This document shows, one piece after another, positions 32,097 through 40,645 of a stretch of 64,000 nucleotides of DNA. The DNA is taken from positions 165,366-229,365 of the forward strand of contig NZ_FORP01000010.1 in NCBI RefSeq assembly GCF_900114035.1, given 5' to 3'. A model generated the notes under the pieces. That model was not told where the DNA came from, did no database searches, and was given only the letters and a program-made list of their open reading frames with translations. This DNA comes from Amycolatopsis sacchari. GTDB lineage: Bacteria; Actinomycetota; Actinomycetes; Mycobacteriales; Pseudonocardiaceae. The translations under genes were made by a program, and so were the position numbers. Every line of letters starts with the position of its first letter. Position 1 is the stretch's first letter.

Positions 32097-32651
32097 TCAG
32101 CCCGAATACGGGGGCAGCTTCGGCTCGATGATGTTGGCCAGGTCCGAAGCGACAGTGCAGGCTTCGGCTACCTCGGTAGTACCGACCGCCGAGACATCCA
32201 CCCTCGAGCCCGCGCTCACCGCGAGCGCGACAGTGCAGGAGCTACCTGTTTCACCCGCCAAGCGGCGGGCCGGCCGGCCGTTGACCGTGCCGTCAGACAG
32301 CTGTCCCACCGTGCGCGTCAGGTCAGCCAGTCCTTGCTGGGGCCGCACGGTGAGACCGAAGACCATGGAAGCACTGTCCGAGGCCCGCCCGGTCCACCGG
32401 CACCAAGCGGCCGCACCGCTGGGCGGGTCGTCCGTCCGTCCGGGCCCCTGTACCCGGTAGCGGTCGAGATCCTGCTTCGTGAGCGCCTCGCACGGGTTGA
32501 AAGAGCCGAGCGCGTTCTGCGCCACCGGGGAGGAGCTGCCTGGAGCCGAGGTAGCCGGAAGCGCCCTCCCCGGCTCCTCACTGGAACAGCCCGCCAGCAA
32601 CACCGCCACCGCGGCCACCGCCACCGCGGCCAGCGGCGCCAACCGCCTCAC
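32097..32651 (-). CDS. DUF3558-family lipoprotein coupled to the GlfT2-like gene
   Basis: The 184-residue protein has a signal peptide with lipobox LAGC near residue 21, then a DUF3558 domain (FNPCEALTKQDLDRY, CRWTGRASD, and a C-terminal CTVASDLANIIEPKLP). It is a paralogue of the lipoprotein at 30897. The start is the GTG at 32651, which overlaps the stop of the GlfT2-like gene as GTGA, so its translation depends on that gene. That link between a wall galactan polymerase and a surface lipoprotein is unusual. Confidence 0.82.
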   Translation of the reverse strand: MRRLAPLAAVAVAAVAVLLAGCSSEEPGRALPATSAPGSSSPVAQNALGSFNPCEALTKQDLDRYRVQGPGRTDDPPSGAAAWCRWTGRASDSASMVFGLTVRPQQGLADLTRTVGQLSDGTVNGRPARRLAGETGSSCTVALAVSAGSRVDVSAVGTTEVAEACTVASDLANIIEPKLPPYSG

Positions 32652-34597
32652 AGCTCGTACAGGCGCTTCCAGTTCTCCCGGCTCGTCAGTTCCGGCAGGG
32701 CGCGCTTGTACTGCGCCTGCACCGCCCGGCCCTCCTTGCGGAGCCGGTTGATCACCCGGATCCCGCGCTTGCCCAGTTCCAGCATGCGGTCGCGGTCGTA
32801 CTTGCGGACCCGCACGCCCTCCTGGTTCGCGTCCGTCACGACGGCCGTGTCGAACAGGGCCACGTGCCACCACGACGCCTCGTCCATCGGGATCGCGCCC
32901 AGCGAGAAGCGGGACCGGCCGCGCAGGCGGTCCACGATGCGCTTCACCAGCACCAGCCGCTGCAGCGACGGGCGCCCCGCACCGTTGATGATGCCGATGT
33001 CGTTCGACGCGATGCCGGGGACCTCGGTCGGGTCGTGGCGCTTCGTCTCCGGGTACTTCGCCCGGATCTCGCGGATCTCCTTCATCGCGGCCACCCCGCC
33101 GTCACGCAGGATCTCAGGCCCCTCCAGGAAGTCCTCGACCGCCTTGATCAGCGTGTGCGTCAGGCCGTACTGCATGCCCAGCAGGTACCGCACCAGCTGC
33201 GCCATCAGCACCCGCGCCAGCACGATCAGGTTGAACTCGCTGTGCAGCGCCGCCGTGATGATCGAGTTGCGCAGGTTGAAGTACCGGTGCCACTCGTCCC
33301 AGTCCTTCCAGTGGAAGTCCGCGTGCCACACGCCCGCACCGGGCAGCGTCACCGTCGGGAAGCCGTGCGCCCGCGCCCGGTAGCTGTACTCCGCGTCGTC
33401 CCACTGGAAGAAGAACGGCATCGGGTACCCGACCGCCCGCACGACCTCCGCCGGGATCAGGCACGACCACCAGCCGTTGTAGCCCGCGTCCAGCCGCCGC
33501 TCCTGCTTGTTCGGCTTGCCGGTCTCCTCGTCGACCCCCAGCAGGTCCGCCGTCGACAGGCTGTGCTCGACCGGCATCCCCGGCTCCAGCGTGTTCAGCC
33601 GCGCGTACTCGGCGCCCACGTGCAGCTGGTGCGGGTGCAGCAGGTTCAGCATCTGCCCGCCGACGATGATCGGGTTCGCCGCGCGGTTCGAGAACGCCGT
33701 CATCCGGATCACCAGGTCCGGCTCCAGCAGCACGTCGTCGTCCATGAACAGGACGTTCGCGTGCTCGGTCTCCGAATGGCCCGCCACCTCGTACAGCCCG
33801 CGCGTGAAACCGCCCGCGCCACCGAGGTTCGGCTGCGTGATGTAGTGCAGCTTGTCGCCCAGGTCTTCCGCGACCTGCGCGAAGCCCTCCCGCGAGTCGA
33901 CGCGGTCGGTGCCCTGGTCGGCGACGTAGATCGCGTCGAGCGTGTCCAGCGACGAGATGTCACCGGCGAGCGCCCGCAGGTTCTTCAGGCAGTCGTCGGC
34001 GCGGTTCATCGTGCAGATCGTCACCGCGGTCGGGCGGATCTTCTCCGGCGGCTCGACCGTCCAGCGCACCTGCTCGACCTGCAGCCGCTGCCCGGTCTCC
34101 GTCTCGAAGTCCAGCCACAGCGCACCGCCGTCGAGGAACTTGTCGAGCTTGAGGTCGATCGAAACCGCCTCCTGCTTCGCGTCCTCGACCTCACGCGCCT
34201 CGACCGTCCGCGGCTCGCCCTCGTAGTCCGACGCCCGCGCGGCGATCAGCCCGGAACCGCTCACGACCAGCTCGGCACGCACCTCGCGCACCGTCGTCCA
34301 GCGCTGCCAGTAGCTCGCCGGGAACCGCCCGAAATAGGTGTTCCCGGACACCCGCGCGGACTCCTCCAGGCTCAGCACATCACGCTTCCGGGTGGCCTCA
34401 CCGGAGGTGATCTCGGCGTAGAGGTCCTTCGACACGATCGGCGAAGGGCCCGCGAACAGGCCGCGCTGCGTGGTCAACCGCCCCTGGGAGCTGTGCTCGG
34501 AGAACGTGGTCTGCTCCTTGCCCGACGCGGCACGGGAACCGTTGCCCCGCGCCCTGTTCGTCGTGGTGGGCCGTCCGGTGGCGGTCTTACCAGCCAT
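32648..34597 (-). CDS. glfT2: GlfT2-like galactofuranosyltransferase (second of two)
   Basis: The 649-residue protein has a basic, disordered N-terminus (1-40), LFAGPSPIVSKDLYAEI, GNTYFGRFPASYWQRW near 90, a beta-sandwich, and a GT2 domain with AVTICTMNRADDC near 195, LFMDDDVLL near 280, NGWWSCLIPAEVV near 375, FFFQWDDAEY near 400 and GVWHADFHWKDWDEW near 425. Catalytic residues are complete. Length is close to the M. tuberculosis enzyme (637). It probably polymerises galactan with alternating linkages. Which of the two paralogues is the main polymerase cannot be told from sequence alone. Confidence 0.9.
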   Translation of the reverse strand: MAGKTATGRPTTTNRARGNGSRAASGKEQTTFSEHSSQGRLTTQRGLFAGPSPIVSKDLYAEITSGEATRKRDVLSLEESARVSGNTYFGRFPASYWQRWTTVREVRAELVVSGSGLIAARASDYEGEPRTVEAREVEDAKQEAVSIDLKLDKFLDGGALWLDFETETGQRLQVEQVRWTVEPPEKIRPTAVTICTMNRADDCLKNLRALAGDISSLDTLDAIYVADQGTDRVDSREGFAQVAEDLGDKLHYITQPNLGGAGGFTRGLYEVAGHSETEHANVLFMDDDVLLEPDLVIRMTAFSNRAANPIIVGGQMLNLLHPHQLHVGAEYARLNTLEPGMPVEHSLSTADLLGVDEETGKPNKQERRLDAGYNGWWSCLIPAEVVRAVGYPMPFFFQWDDAEYSYRARAHGFPTVTLPGAGVWHADFHWKDWDEWHRYFNLRNSIITAALHSEFNLIVLARVLMAQLVRYLLGMQYGLTHTLIKAVEDFLEGPEILRDGGVAAMKEIREIRAKYPETKRHDPTEVPGIASNDIGIINGAGRPSLQRLVLVKRIVDRLRGRSRFSLGAIPMDEASWWHVALFDTAVVTDANQEGVRVRKYDRDRMLELGKRGIRVINRLRKEGRAVQAQYKRALPELTSRENWKRLYEL

Positions 34598-34657
34598 GAG
34601 TTCGCTGTCCTCCAGGGGATTCGGTCACGCCGAGGTCAAGCTACAGGGGTTCGCGGA

Positions 34658-35119
34658 TCAGGCGGCGGCGGGCCGCTCGCGGAACACGACCCACTTCAGC
34701 ATCACGAAGTTGATGACGGTGGCGGTGCCCTGCGAGATCACCCACGCCACCGTCTTCTTCCACGTGAACTCCGGCAGCACGGCCAGCATCAGCGAGTTCA
34801 TGCCGACGGCGACGAAGAACGTCACCCCGTAGAGCAGCACGAATCCGCCGATCTGCCCGGCGCCGTCTTTCCGGCCCGCCGAGAACGTGAATTTCCGGTT
34901 AAGGAAAAACGCGGTGGTGGTGCCGACGATGAAACTGACGGCGCGCGCCACGACGGGCCACGGCTGCGCGTCCATGCCCAGCGCCAGCTCCAGGGTGTAG
35001 ATCCCCAGGTCGAGCAGCGCGCAGAAGCCGCCGATGAGGGCGAAGCGCAGCAGCTGGCCGACGAGGCCGGGCGCGGCTTTCGGGGTTTCCGTCGTCTCCT
35101 GCGGTTCCGTGGACACCAC
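34658..35119 (-). CDS. GtrA-family membrane protein (Rv3789-like)
   Basis: The 153-residue protein has four predicted membrane segments (LLRFALIGGFCALLDLGIY, ARAVSFIVGTTTAFFLNR, GGFVLLYGVTFFVAVGM, AWVISQGTATVINFVMLKWVVF) and the GtrA motif FFLNRKFTF near 72. It is divergent from dprE1 across a 95-bp promoter gap. In M. tuberculosis Rv3789 sits just before dprE1 and has been linked to decaprenyl-phosphoarabinose handling or to recruiting AftA. Confidence 0.88.
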   Translation of the reverse strand: MVSTEPQETTETPKAAPGLVGQLLRFALIGGFCALLDLGIYTLELALGMDAQPWPVVARAVSFIVGTTTAFFLNRKFTFSAGRKDGAGQIGGFVLLYGVTFFVAVGMNSLMLAVLPEFTWKKTVAWVISQGTATVINFVMLKWVVFRERPAAA

Positions 35120-35201
35120 TGCACAACCTCACCGGCATGGGATTTTCCAGGACCCGGAAAGTGTAGAAGCGGGAGGCCGCAAGCCGCCGATCGGGGATCG
35201 T

Positions 35202-35207
35202 TACCCT
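35202..35207 (+). promoter_or_regulatory. -10 box of dprE1
   Basis: TACCCT lies seven bases before the GTG start of dprE1, which fits a leaderless transcript. No Shine-Dalgarno is present. It supports the GTG at 35215 as the true start. Confidence 0.55.
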
Positions 35208-35214
35208 GGGGCGG

Positions 35215-36594
35215 GTGAACGCGACTCCCGATTTCCCGACCGAGCGGCGGACACTGACCGGTTGGGGCCGCACAGCCCCGACCACGGCGGACGTGCTCAG
35301 CACCCCGGACGTGGAGGTCATCGCGCGCGCAGTCACCCAGGCGGGTGGGCGCGGCGTGATCGCCCGCGGCCTCGGCCGCTCCTACGGCGACCCCGCGCAG
35401 AACGCGGGCGGCCTCGTCGTGGACATGACGGCGCTGAACCGCATCCACTCGATCGACCCCGACAGCGGGCTCGTCGACCTGGACGCCGGCGTGAGCCTCG
35501 ACCAGCTGATGAAGGCCGCGCTGCCGTACGGGCTGTGGGTGCCGGTGCTGCCGGGCACGCGCCAGGTGACCATCGGGGGCGCGATCGCCAACGACATCCA
35601 CGGCAAGAACCACCACAGCGCGGGCAGCTTCGGCAACCACGTGGTGTCGATGGACCTCGTCACCGCCGACGGCCGCGTCCGGACGCTCACGCCGGACGGC
35701 CCCGAGGCCGAGCTGTTCTGGGCGACCGTCGCCGGGATCGGGCTGACCGGGATCATCGTGCGCGCCACGATCCGCATGAAGAAGACGGAGAGCGCGTACT
35801 TCGTCGTGGACGCGGACCGCACGTCGAACCTGGACGAGACGCTCGCGCTGTTCACCGATGGTTCGGACCTCAACTACGACTACTCGATGTCGGTGCCGGA
35901 CCTCATCAACTCCGACTCGCGCATGGGCCGCGCCACGTTCTCGCGCGGTTCGCTGGCGAAACTCGACCAGCTGCCGCCGAAGCTGCGGGCGAACCCGCTG
36001 AAGTTCGACGCGCCGCAGCTGATGACGCTGCCGGACGTGTTCCCGAACGGGTTGGGCAACAAGCTGACCTTCGGCCTGCTCAACAACGTCTGGCAGCGCA
36101 CGGTGCCGAAGAAGGGCGTCCGCGGCAAGATCCAGAACCTGACGCAGTTCTACCACCCGCTGGACATGCTCAGCGAGTGGAACCGCGCGTACGGCTCGAA
36201 GGGTTTCCTCCAGTACCAGTTCTCCGTGCCGTTCGGCCGCGAGGACGAGCTGAAGGCCTTGTGCCGCAGGATCGCCACGTCCGGGCACTACTCGTTCCTC
36301 AACGTGTTCAAGCGGATGGGCGAGGGCAACCGAGCCCCGCTGTCGTGGCCGTCGCCGGGCTGGATGCTGTCCGTGGACTTCCCGATCAAGGACGGTCTCA
36401 GCCGGTTCTGCACGGAGATGGACGAGGCCGTGCTGGCCGCGGGCGGCCGCCTGTACACGGCGAAGGACTCGCGGACCACGGCGGAGATGTTCGCGAAGAT
36501 GTACCCGCGGCTGGACGAGTGGCGCAAGGTCCGGCATTCCGTTGACCCCGAAGGCGTTTTCGCCTCTGACATGAGCCGGAGGCTCGAACTGTGA
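35215..36594 (+). CDS. dprE1: Decaprenylphosphoryl-beta-D-ribose 2'-oxidase DprE1
   Basis: The 459-residue protein is a VAO-type flavoenzyme: [12 protein letters not shown] near 51, [20 protein letters not shown] near 119-138 (FAD contacts including the conserved His), and the C-terminal [19 protein letters not shown]. It makes the keto intermediate for decaprenyl-phosphoarabinose with DprE2. In M. tuberculosis the benzothiazinone target Cys387 lies in GWNICVDFP; here the stretch is GWMLSVDFP, with Ser386 in that place. Covalent benzothiazinone inhibition is therefore not expected. Its stop overlaps the dprE2 start. Confidence 0.96.
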   Translation: MNATPDFPTERRTLTGWGRTAPTTADVLSTPDVEVIARAVTQAGGRGVIARGLGRSYGDPAQNAGGLVVDMTALNRIHSIDPDSGLVDLDAGVSLDQLMKAALPYGLWVPVLPGTRQVTIGGAIANDIHGKNHHSAGSFGNHVVSMDLVTADGRVRTLTPDGPEAELFWATVAGIGLTGIIVRATIRMKKTESAYFVVDADRTSNLDETLALFTDGSDLNYDYSMSVPDLINSDSRMGRATFSRGSLAKLDQLPPKLRANPLKFDAPQLMTLPDVFPNGLGNKLTFGLLNNVWQRTVPKKGVRGKIQNLTQFYHPLDMLSEWNRAYGSKGFLQYQFSVPFGREDELKALCRRIATSGHYSFLNVFKRMGEGNRAPLSWPSPGWMLSVDFPIKDGLSRFCTEMDEAVLAAGGRLYTAKDSRTTAEMFAKMYPRLDEWRKVRHSVDPEGVFASDMSRRLEL

Positions 36595-37346
36595 TCGACG
36601 CGGTAGGCAACCCCCAGTCGCTGCTGCTGCTCGGCGGCACCTCGGACATCGGGCTCGCGATCGCCCGCAAGTACCTGGCCGAGCGGCCGCTGAAGGTCGT
36701 GCTCGCGGCGCGGCCGTCGGAACGCCGCAAGCTCGCCGCGGAGCAGCTGCGCGGCGTCGGCGCCGAAGTGTCCGAAGTGGACTTCGACGCGAAGGACACC
36801 GGCTCGCACCCCGCGGTGCTGGACGGCATCTTCGCCCAGGGCGACATCGACGTCACGGTCGTCGCGTTCGGGCTGCTCGGGGACGCCGAGCAGGCCTGGC
36901 AGGACCACGCGCTGGCCGTGGAGCTGGCGACGGTGAACTACACCGCCGCGGTGTCGGTCGGTGTGGCGCTGGCGGACAAGCTCAAGCAGCAGGGGCACGG
37001 CAAGGTCATCGCACTGTCCTCTGTGGCCGGTGAGCGGGTGCGCCGCTCGAACTTCATGTACGGCTCCACGAAGGCCGGGTTCGACGGGTTCTACCTCGGC
37101 CTCGGCGAGGCGCTCCGGCCGTTCGGCATCACGGTCACGGTGGTCCGCCCCGGTCAGGTCAGGACGAAGATGACCGAGGGCATGGGCAAGGCGCCGCTGG
37201 AGCAGACCGCCGAGCAGGTCGCCGACGTCGCCGTGGACGGCGCGCGCCGCGGCAAGGAGATCGTGTGGGCGCCGGCGCAGTTCCGGCTCGTGATGTCCGT
37301 TTTGCGCCACGTGCCGCGGCCGATCTTCCGGAAACTGCCCATCTGA
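36591..37346 (+). CDS. dprE2: Decaprenylphosphoryl-2-keto-D-erythropentose reductase DprE2
   Basis: The 251-residue protein is a short-chain dehydrogenase: cofactor loop [13 protein letters not shown] near 13, a VDFDAKDT acidic patch, and the catalytic set Ser in [11 protein letters not shown] near 144, Tyr and Lys in [11 protein letters not shown] near 158. It reduces the DprE1 product to decaprenyl-phosphoarabinose, the arabinose donor. The GTG start overlaps dprE1 by four bases. Confidence 0.94.
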   Translation: MIDAVGNPQSLLLLGGTSDIGLAIARKYLAERPLKVVLAARPSERRKLAAEQLRGVGAEVSEVDFDAKDTGSHPAVLDGIFAQGDIDVTVVAFGLLGDAEQAWQDHALAVELATVNYTAAVSVGVALADKLKQQGHGKVIALSSVAGERVRRSNFMYGSTKAGFDGFYLGLGEALRPFGITVTVVRPGQVRTKMTEGMGKAPLEQTAEQVADVAVDGARRGKEIVWAPAQFRLVMSVLRHVPRPIFRKLPI

Positions 37347-37402
37347 CCCGCTATCGCCGTGTTTTACTGATCCTCGGGTGGTTCTTGACCTGAGGGGGAA
37401 GC

Positions 37403-37891
37403 ATGGCGAGCCGCGAGGAACGGCTGGACCGCGCGCTGCGGTCCTTCCAGGAACAGGCGGCGAAGGCCGCGCAGCTGAAGGAAAAGCTCGGCGAGCTGCG
37501 CGGCCAGGGCGGCAGCCCGGACGGGGCGGTGAGCGTCACCGTGGCCCCGTCCGGCGCGGTGCTGGGGCTGCGGCTGTCCCCGCAGGCCATGCGCAAGACC
37601 CACGTGCAGCTCCAGCAGGACATCATGGCGGCCATCCGGCAGGCGACCCAGCAGGCCGCGGCCCGGATGCAGGAGACCGTGCGCCCGCTGCTGGGCGAGC
37701 GCACCGAGCAGTTCCAGCAGGCGCTCAACGCGCACGTCCCGGCGCTGGCCCCGACGGCGCCCGAGCAACCCGCGCCGCAGGCGCCCCCGCCGCCGGAGCC
37801 GCCCGTTCCCACGCGCACTCCACGGAACCGGCAGCCCGCGCCGGAAGTCGAACCCGACGACTTCGGCGGACCGATTCTGAGGCGTGACTAG
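37403..37891 (+). CDS. YbaB/EbfC-like protein
   Basis: The 162-residue protein has a helix-strand-strand-helix core like YbaB: EERLDRALRSFQEQAAKAAQLKEKL, VSVTVAPSGAVLGLRLSP, then a long helix LQQDIMAAIRQATQQAAARM. A Pro-rich tail follows. YbaB-like proteins in Pseudonocardiaceae often sit before WXG-like genes. GAGGGGG precedes the ATG. The next gene starts at the very next base, so the two form a pair. A DNA-binding or chaperone role is possible. Confidence 0.75.
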   Translation: MASREERLDRALRSFQEQAAKAAQLKEKLGELRGQGGSPDGAVSVTVAPSGAVLGLRLSPQAMRKTHVQLQQDIMAAIRQATQQAAARMQETVRPLLGERTEQFQQALNAHVPALAPTAPEQPAPQAPPPPEPPVPTRTPRNRQPAPEVEPDDFGGPILRRD

Positions 37892-39370
37892 ATGACGACG
37901 GGTTTTCAGGTGGAGACCGGGGCGCTGTTCGCGCACAGCGAGGGGTCCCGGGAAGCGGCGGAGCACATGGGCAAGCTCGCCGGGGTGCTGCAGCAGGCGC
38001 GCGTGAGCGACGACTGCTTCGGCCCGATCGGCGAGTTCCTCGCCTTCAAGTACTTCGACGGGCTGCAGGAGTGCCAGGACCTCGCCACGCAGGCGCAGTC
38101 CTTCCTCGAGCAGATCGCCGACAACACCGCGCTCGCGGCGCACCTGTACCAGGGGCAGGACTCGCTGACGGCGGACGACCTGGGCAGGTTCAAGGCGCTC
38201 GCGGACGCCGGTGGTGACCCGGCGAGCATCTCGGACGTCAACCACGCGGGCGACTCCAGCCGGAAGAGCGATTTCGAGCAGAACGCCGGGTACGGCAGCT
38301 CCTGGGTGAGCGCGGCGGGGGACGTGGCGCGGGCGAGCAGCCCGCCGGACGTCGCCTTCGCCACCATCAACGCGCGCATGGAGCAGCTGCAACTGCTCAC
38401 CAGCCCGGGTCAGGCGTTCCTCGACAACGGTTTGGGCTTCCTGATCAGCATCGTCATCAGCCCGCTGGTGGAGCTGGTGCTGGAGCCCGCCATCGGCGAC
38501 CCGGAGCAGATGCGCAGCACGGCGCAGGGCTGGTCCAAGGTCGCCGACTGGCTCGACGGCTTCGGGGAGCACGAGAAGCAGCGCGCCGACGCGACGAAAC
38601 CGGCCTGGCAGGGCGGCGGCGGGGACGCGTTCCGCAAGCAGATGGGCGAGTTCGCCGAGGGCGCGAAGGGGCTGGCGCAGGACGTGCGCGGGCTGCAGCA
38701 GATGCTCGAGTTCGCGGCCGACCTGTTCGACGAGTTCGTCGAGATGTGCGTCGACATCATCGAGCAGCTGATCCTCGGGCTGATCATCGAGTGGCTGGCG
38801 GCGCTGGCGGCCTCGTGGATCACCGCGGGCGGGTCGGTGGTGGCGGCGGAAGGTATGACGGCCGGTGAGGTCGGGATCACCGGCGGCCGCCTCGGCATGA
38901 AGGTCAAGGAGCTCCTCGGCAAGCTGAAGCCGCTGGTGGAGAAGCTGGAGAAGTTCCTGCAGTGGCTGCGCAAGGGCCCGCTGAAGCAGGCCGTCGAAAA
39001 GATGAACGGCCTGCGCAACGGCAACTTCCTCGAGAAGCGGCTCGCCGAGCACCTCGACCGGAACCCGCTGGTCAAGATCCTCACCAAGACCGGCGAGGAC
39101 GGGATCGCCTCGGGCACGGCCAACAGGTTCGCCCGCGGGCTCGGCGACGGCGAGGGCGCGCTCGCCGCGAACCTCGCCGAGACGGGACTGAGGATGGCCG
39201 GGATGAGCGGCACCTCGTCCATCGGCAAGGCCGCCTACCGCACGGCGAAGTCGGACCTGCCTGGTTTCGCCGTGGAGCAGGGCGTGCGGTACGGCTACAA
39301 CGAGGCACAGGAACCGCAGTCCGACGAGGAGCGCCGGGCCGCCGAGGAAAGAGGCTTCACGCTCGAATGA
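37892..39370 (+). CDS. Large WXG-like protein, type VII substrate candidate
   Basis: The 492-residue protein has two helical WXG-like regions (about 1-95 and 205-280), the second with AWQGGGGDAFRKQM as the W-x-G turn. A hydrophobic middle (FVEMCVDIIEQLILGLIIEWLAALAASW, about 280-310) and a charged C-terminal helical part follow. There is no signal peptide. The layout fits a type VII-exported protein with a C-terminal effector or membrane domain, but I recognise no toxin motif. It ends in an ATGA overlap with the next gene. Confidence 0.7.
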   Translation: MTTGFQVETGALFAHSEGSREAAEHMGKLAGVLQQARVSDDCFGPIGEFLAFKYFDGLQECQDLATQAQSFLEQIADNTALAAHLYQGQDSLTADDLGRFKALADAGGDPASISDVNHAGDSSRKSDFEQNAGYGSSWVSAAGDVARASSPPDVAFATINARMEQLQLLTSPGQAFLDNGLGFLISIVISPLVELVLEPAIGDPEQMRSTAQGWSKVADWLDGFGEHEKQRADATKPAWQGGGGDAFRKQMGEFAEGAKGLAQDVRGLQQMLEFAADLFDEFVEMCVDIIEQLILGLIIEWLAALAASWITAGGSVVAAEGMTAGEVGITGGRLGMKVKELLGKLKPLVEKLEKFLQWLRKGPLKQAVEKMNGLRNGNFLEKRLAEHLDRNPLVKILTKTGEDGIASGTANRFARGLGDGEGALAANLAETGLRMAGMSGTSSIGKAAYRTAKSDLPGFAVEQGVRYGYNEAQEPQSDEERRAAEERGFTLE

Positions 39371-40047
39371 GCTACCGCTTTTCCGACCGCGTGGGCGCGG
39401 CGACGACCGCACGGATGCAGCTCCCGCCCGACGAGCAGTTGCTGTGGGCCGCCTACAACCGTTTCGCGTACTACTACGACGTCGACGGCCTGGACCCGCT
39501 GGGCGAGCCCAAGAAGAACGCCGTCCTGCGCGGCCTGCGCGCGGTCGGCGGGGTGGCCGGTGACTTCGCATCGGAGATGCTCGGCGAGACCGACTCCAGT
39601 TCGAACTCCCGGCCGCTGGCCGGTGCCTTCATCACCGGCGAGCGCAAGGAGGGACTGGCCGCGGACATGCTCACCGCGCTCGGGAAGCCGGGGGTGAACA
39701 TCGAATGCCTGTGGGCGTTGACCGCCCGTCGGCTCGTGCTGTTCGGGCGGCCCGTGACGGCCGAGCCGGAGAGCCTGGGCAAGGTTCTGTTCGGCGTGGG
39801 CAAGGGCCTGGCCAGAGCCGTGACGGGGAACAGCAGGAAGACCTACGGCCCGCACAGGGAGGGACAGCCGGTCGTGATCGAACGACGTGAGATCGTGGCG
39901 GAGGTGCCGCGGGCGCGGATCGCGGGCGTCGCGGCGGCGCAACGCAGGCGCAAGCCCTGCCTCCGTCTGTCCTTTGTGGATGGATCGGGACTGGAACTCC
40001 TGCTCCCCGCCGAAGATCCGGCGGTGTTCGAGTGGATGGCGCGCTGA
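39367..40047 (+). CDS. Hypothetical protein, PH-like C-terminal part
   Basis: The 226-residue product is soluble. Its second half has an alternating strand pattern with LWALTARRLVLFGRPV near 116, PRARIAGVAAAQRRRK near 185 and LRLSFVDGSGLELLLP near 202, like a bacterial PH-domain. The gene downstream ends with the same pattern (VRVDFADGSALLLRAP). It overlaps the WXG-like gene (ATGA) and is followed by its paralogue one base after its stop. Function unknown. Confidence 0.65.
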   Translation: MSYRFSDRVGAATTARMQLPPDEQLLWAAYNRFAYYYDVDGLDPLGEPKKNAVLRGLRAVGGVAGDFASEMLGETDSSSNSRPLAGAFITGERKEGLAADMLTALGKPGVNIECLWALTARRLVLFGRPVTAEPESLGKVLFGVGKGLARAVTGNSRKTYGPHREGQPVVIERREIVAEVPRARIAGVAAAQRRRKPCLRLSFVDGSGLELLLPAEDPAVFEWMAR

Positions 40048-40048
40048 C

Positions 40049-40645
40049 GTGGACCTCCTCGCGAAGCAGCTGCGGAAGAACGACGAGCTCGTCACCGGGG
40101 AACTGACCCGGCACTGGCTGCGCAAGGGCGAACGACTCGGCTTCGGCACCCCGCCACTGCGGGAGTACGTGCGGTCGAACATCGGCGGGCAGGTCCGGCT
40201 CCCGCACCAGCCGGTGCACCCGGTGCCCGCGTTCGACCTGGAGAAGCTCGGCAAGCCCCGCTGGCCGCTGCCGTCCCCCGAGGTCCTCGAAGAGGACTGG
40301 ACGGACGACCCGACGGTGGGGCACTTCGTGTACGCGCACCACCCCGACCAGCTCGCCGTGCACTTCGCGGACCACTTCGCGAACAGCCACGGCGAAGCGC
40401 GCCTCGTGGTGAGCGACCGGCGCGTGGCGGTCGTGTACCCCAGCAAGTTCCTCGGCACGACCGGCGAACTGTTCACCACGTTCTGCGAAACCGATCCCCG
40501 TCAGGTCCGCCTCTCCGCGCCGTTCGCCGGGCGGAGTGCCCCGCCGCCCCGGGTGGTGCGCGTCGATTTCGCCGACGGGTCCGCCCTGTTGCTGCGAGCG
40601 CCCTTCGCCGGGGAACTCGTCGCGCGGGCCACCGTCACTGGCTGA
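40049..40645 (+). CDS. Hypothetical protein, paralogue-like partner of the previous gene
   Basis: The 198-residue product starts at a GTG right after the previous stop. It has a helical start (LLAKQLRKNDELVTGELTRHWL), a Pro-rich middle and a C-terminal strand region (ARLVVSDRRVAVVYPSK, then VVRVDFADGSALLLRAPFAG) like the preceding protein. It is the last of four coupled genes from 37403. Its end overlaps the convergent GT-C gene by 11 bases. Function unknown. Confidence 0.62.
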   Translation: MDLLAKQLRKNDELVTGELTRHWLRKGERLGFGTPPLREYVRSNIGGQVRLPHQPVHPVPAFDLEKLGKPRWPLPSPEVLEEDWTDDPTVGHFVYAHHPDQLAVHFADHFANSHGEARLVVSDRRVAVVYPSKFLGTTGELFTTFCETDPRQVRLSAPFAGRSAPPPRVVRVDFADGSALLLRAPFAGELVARATVTG

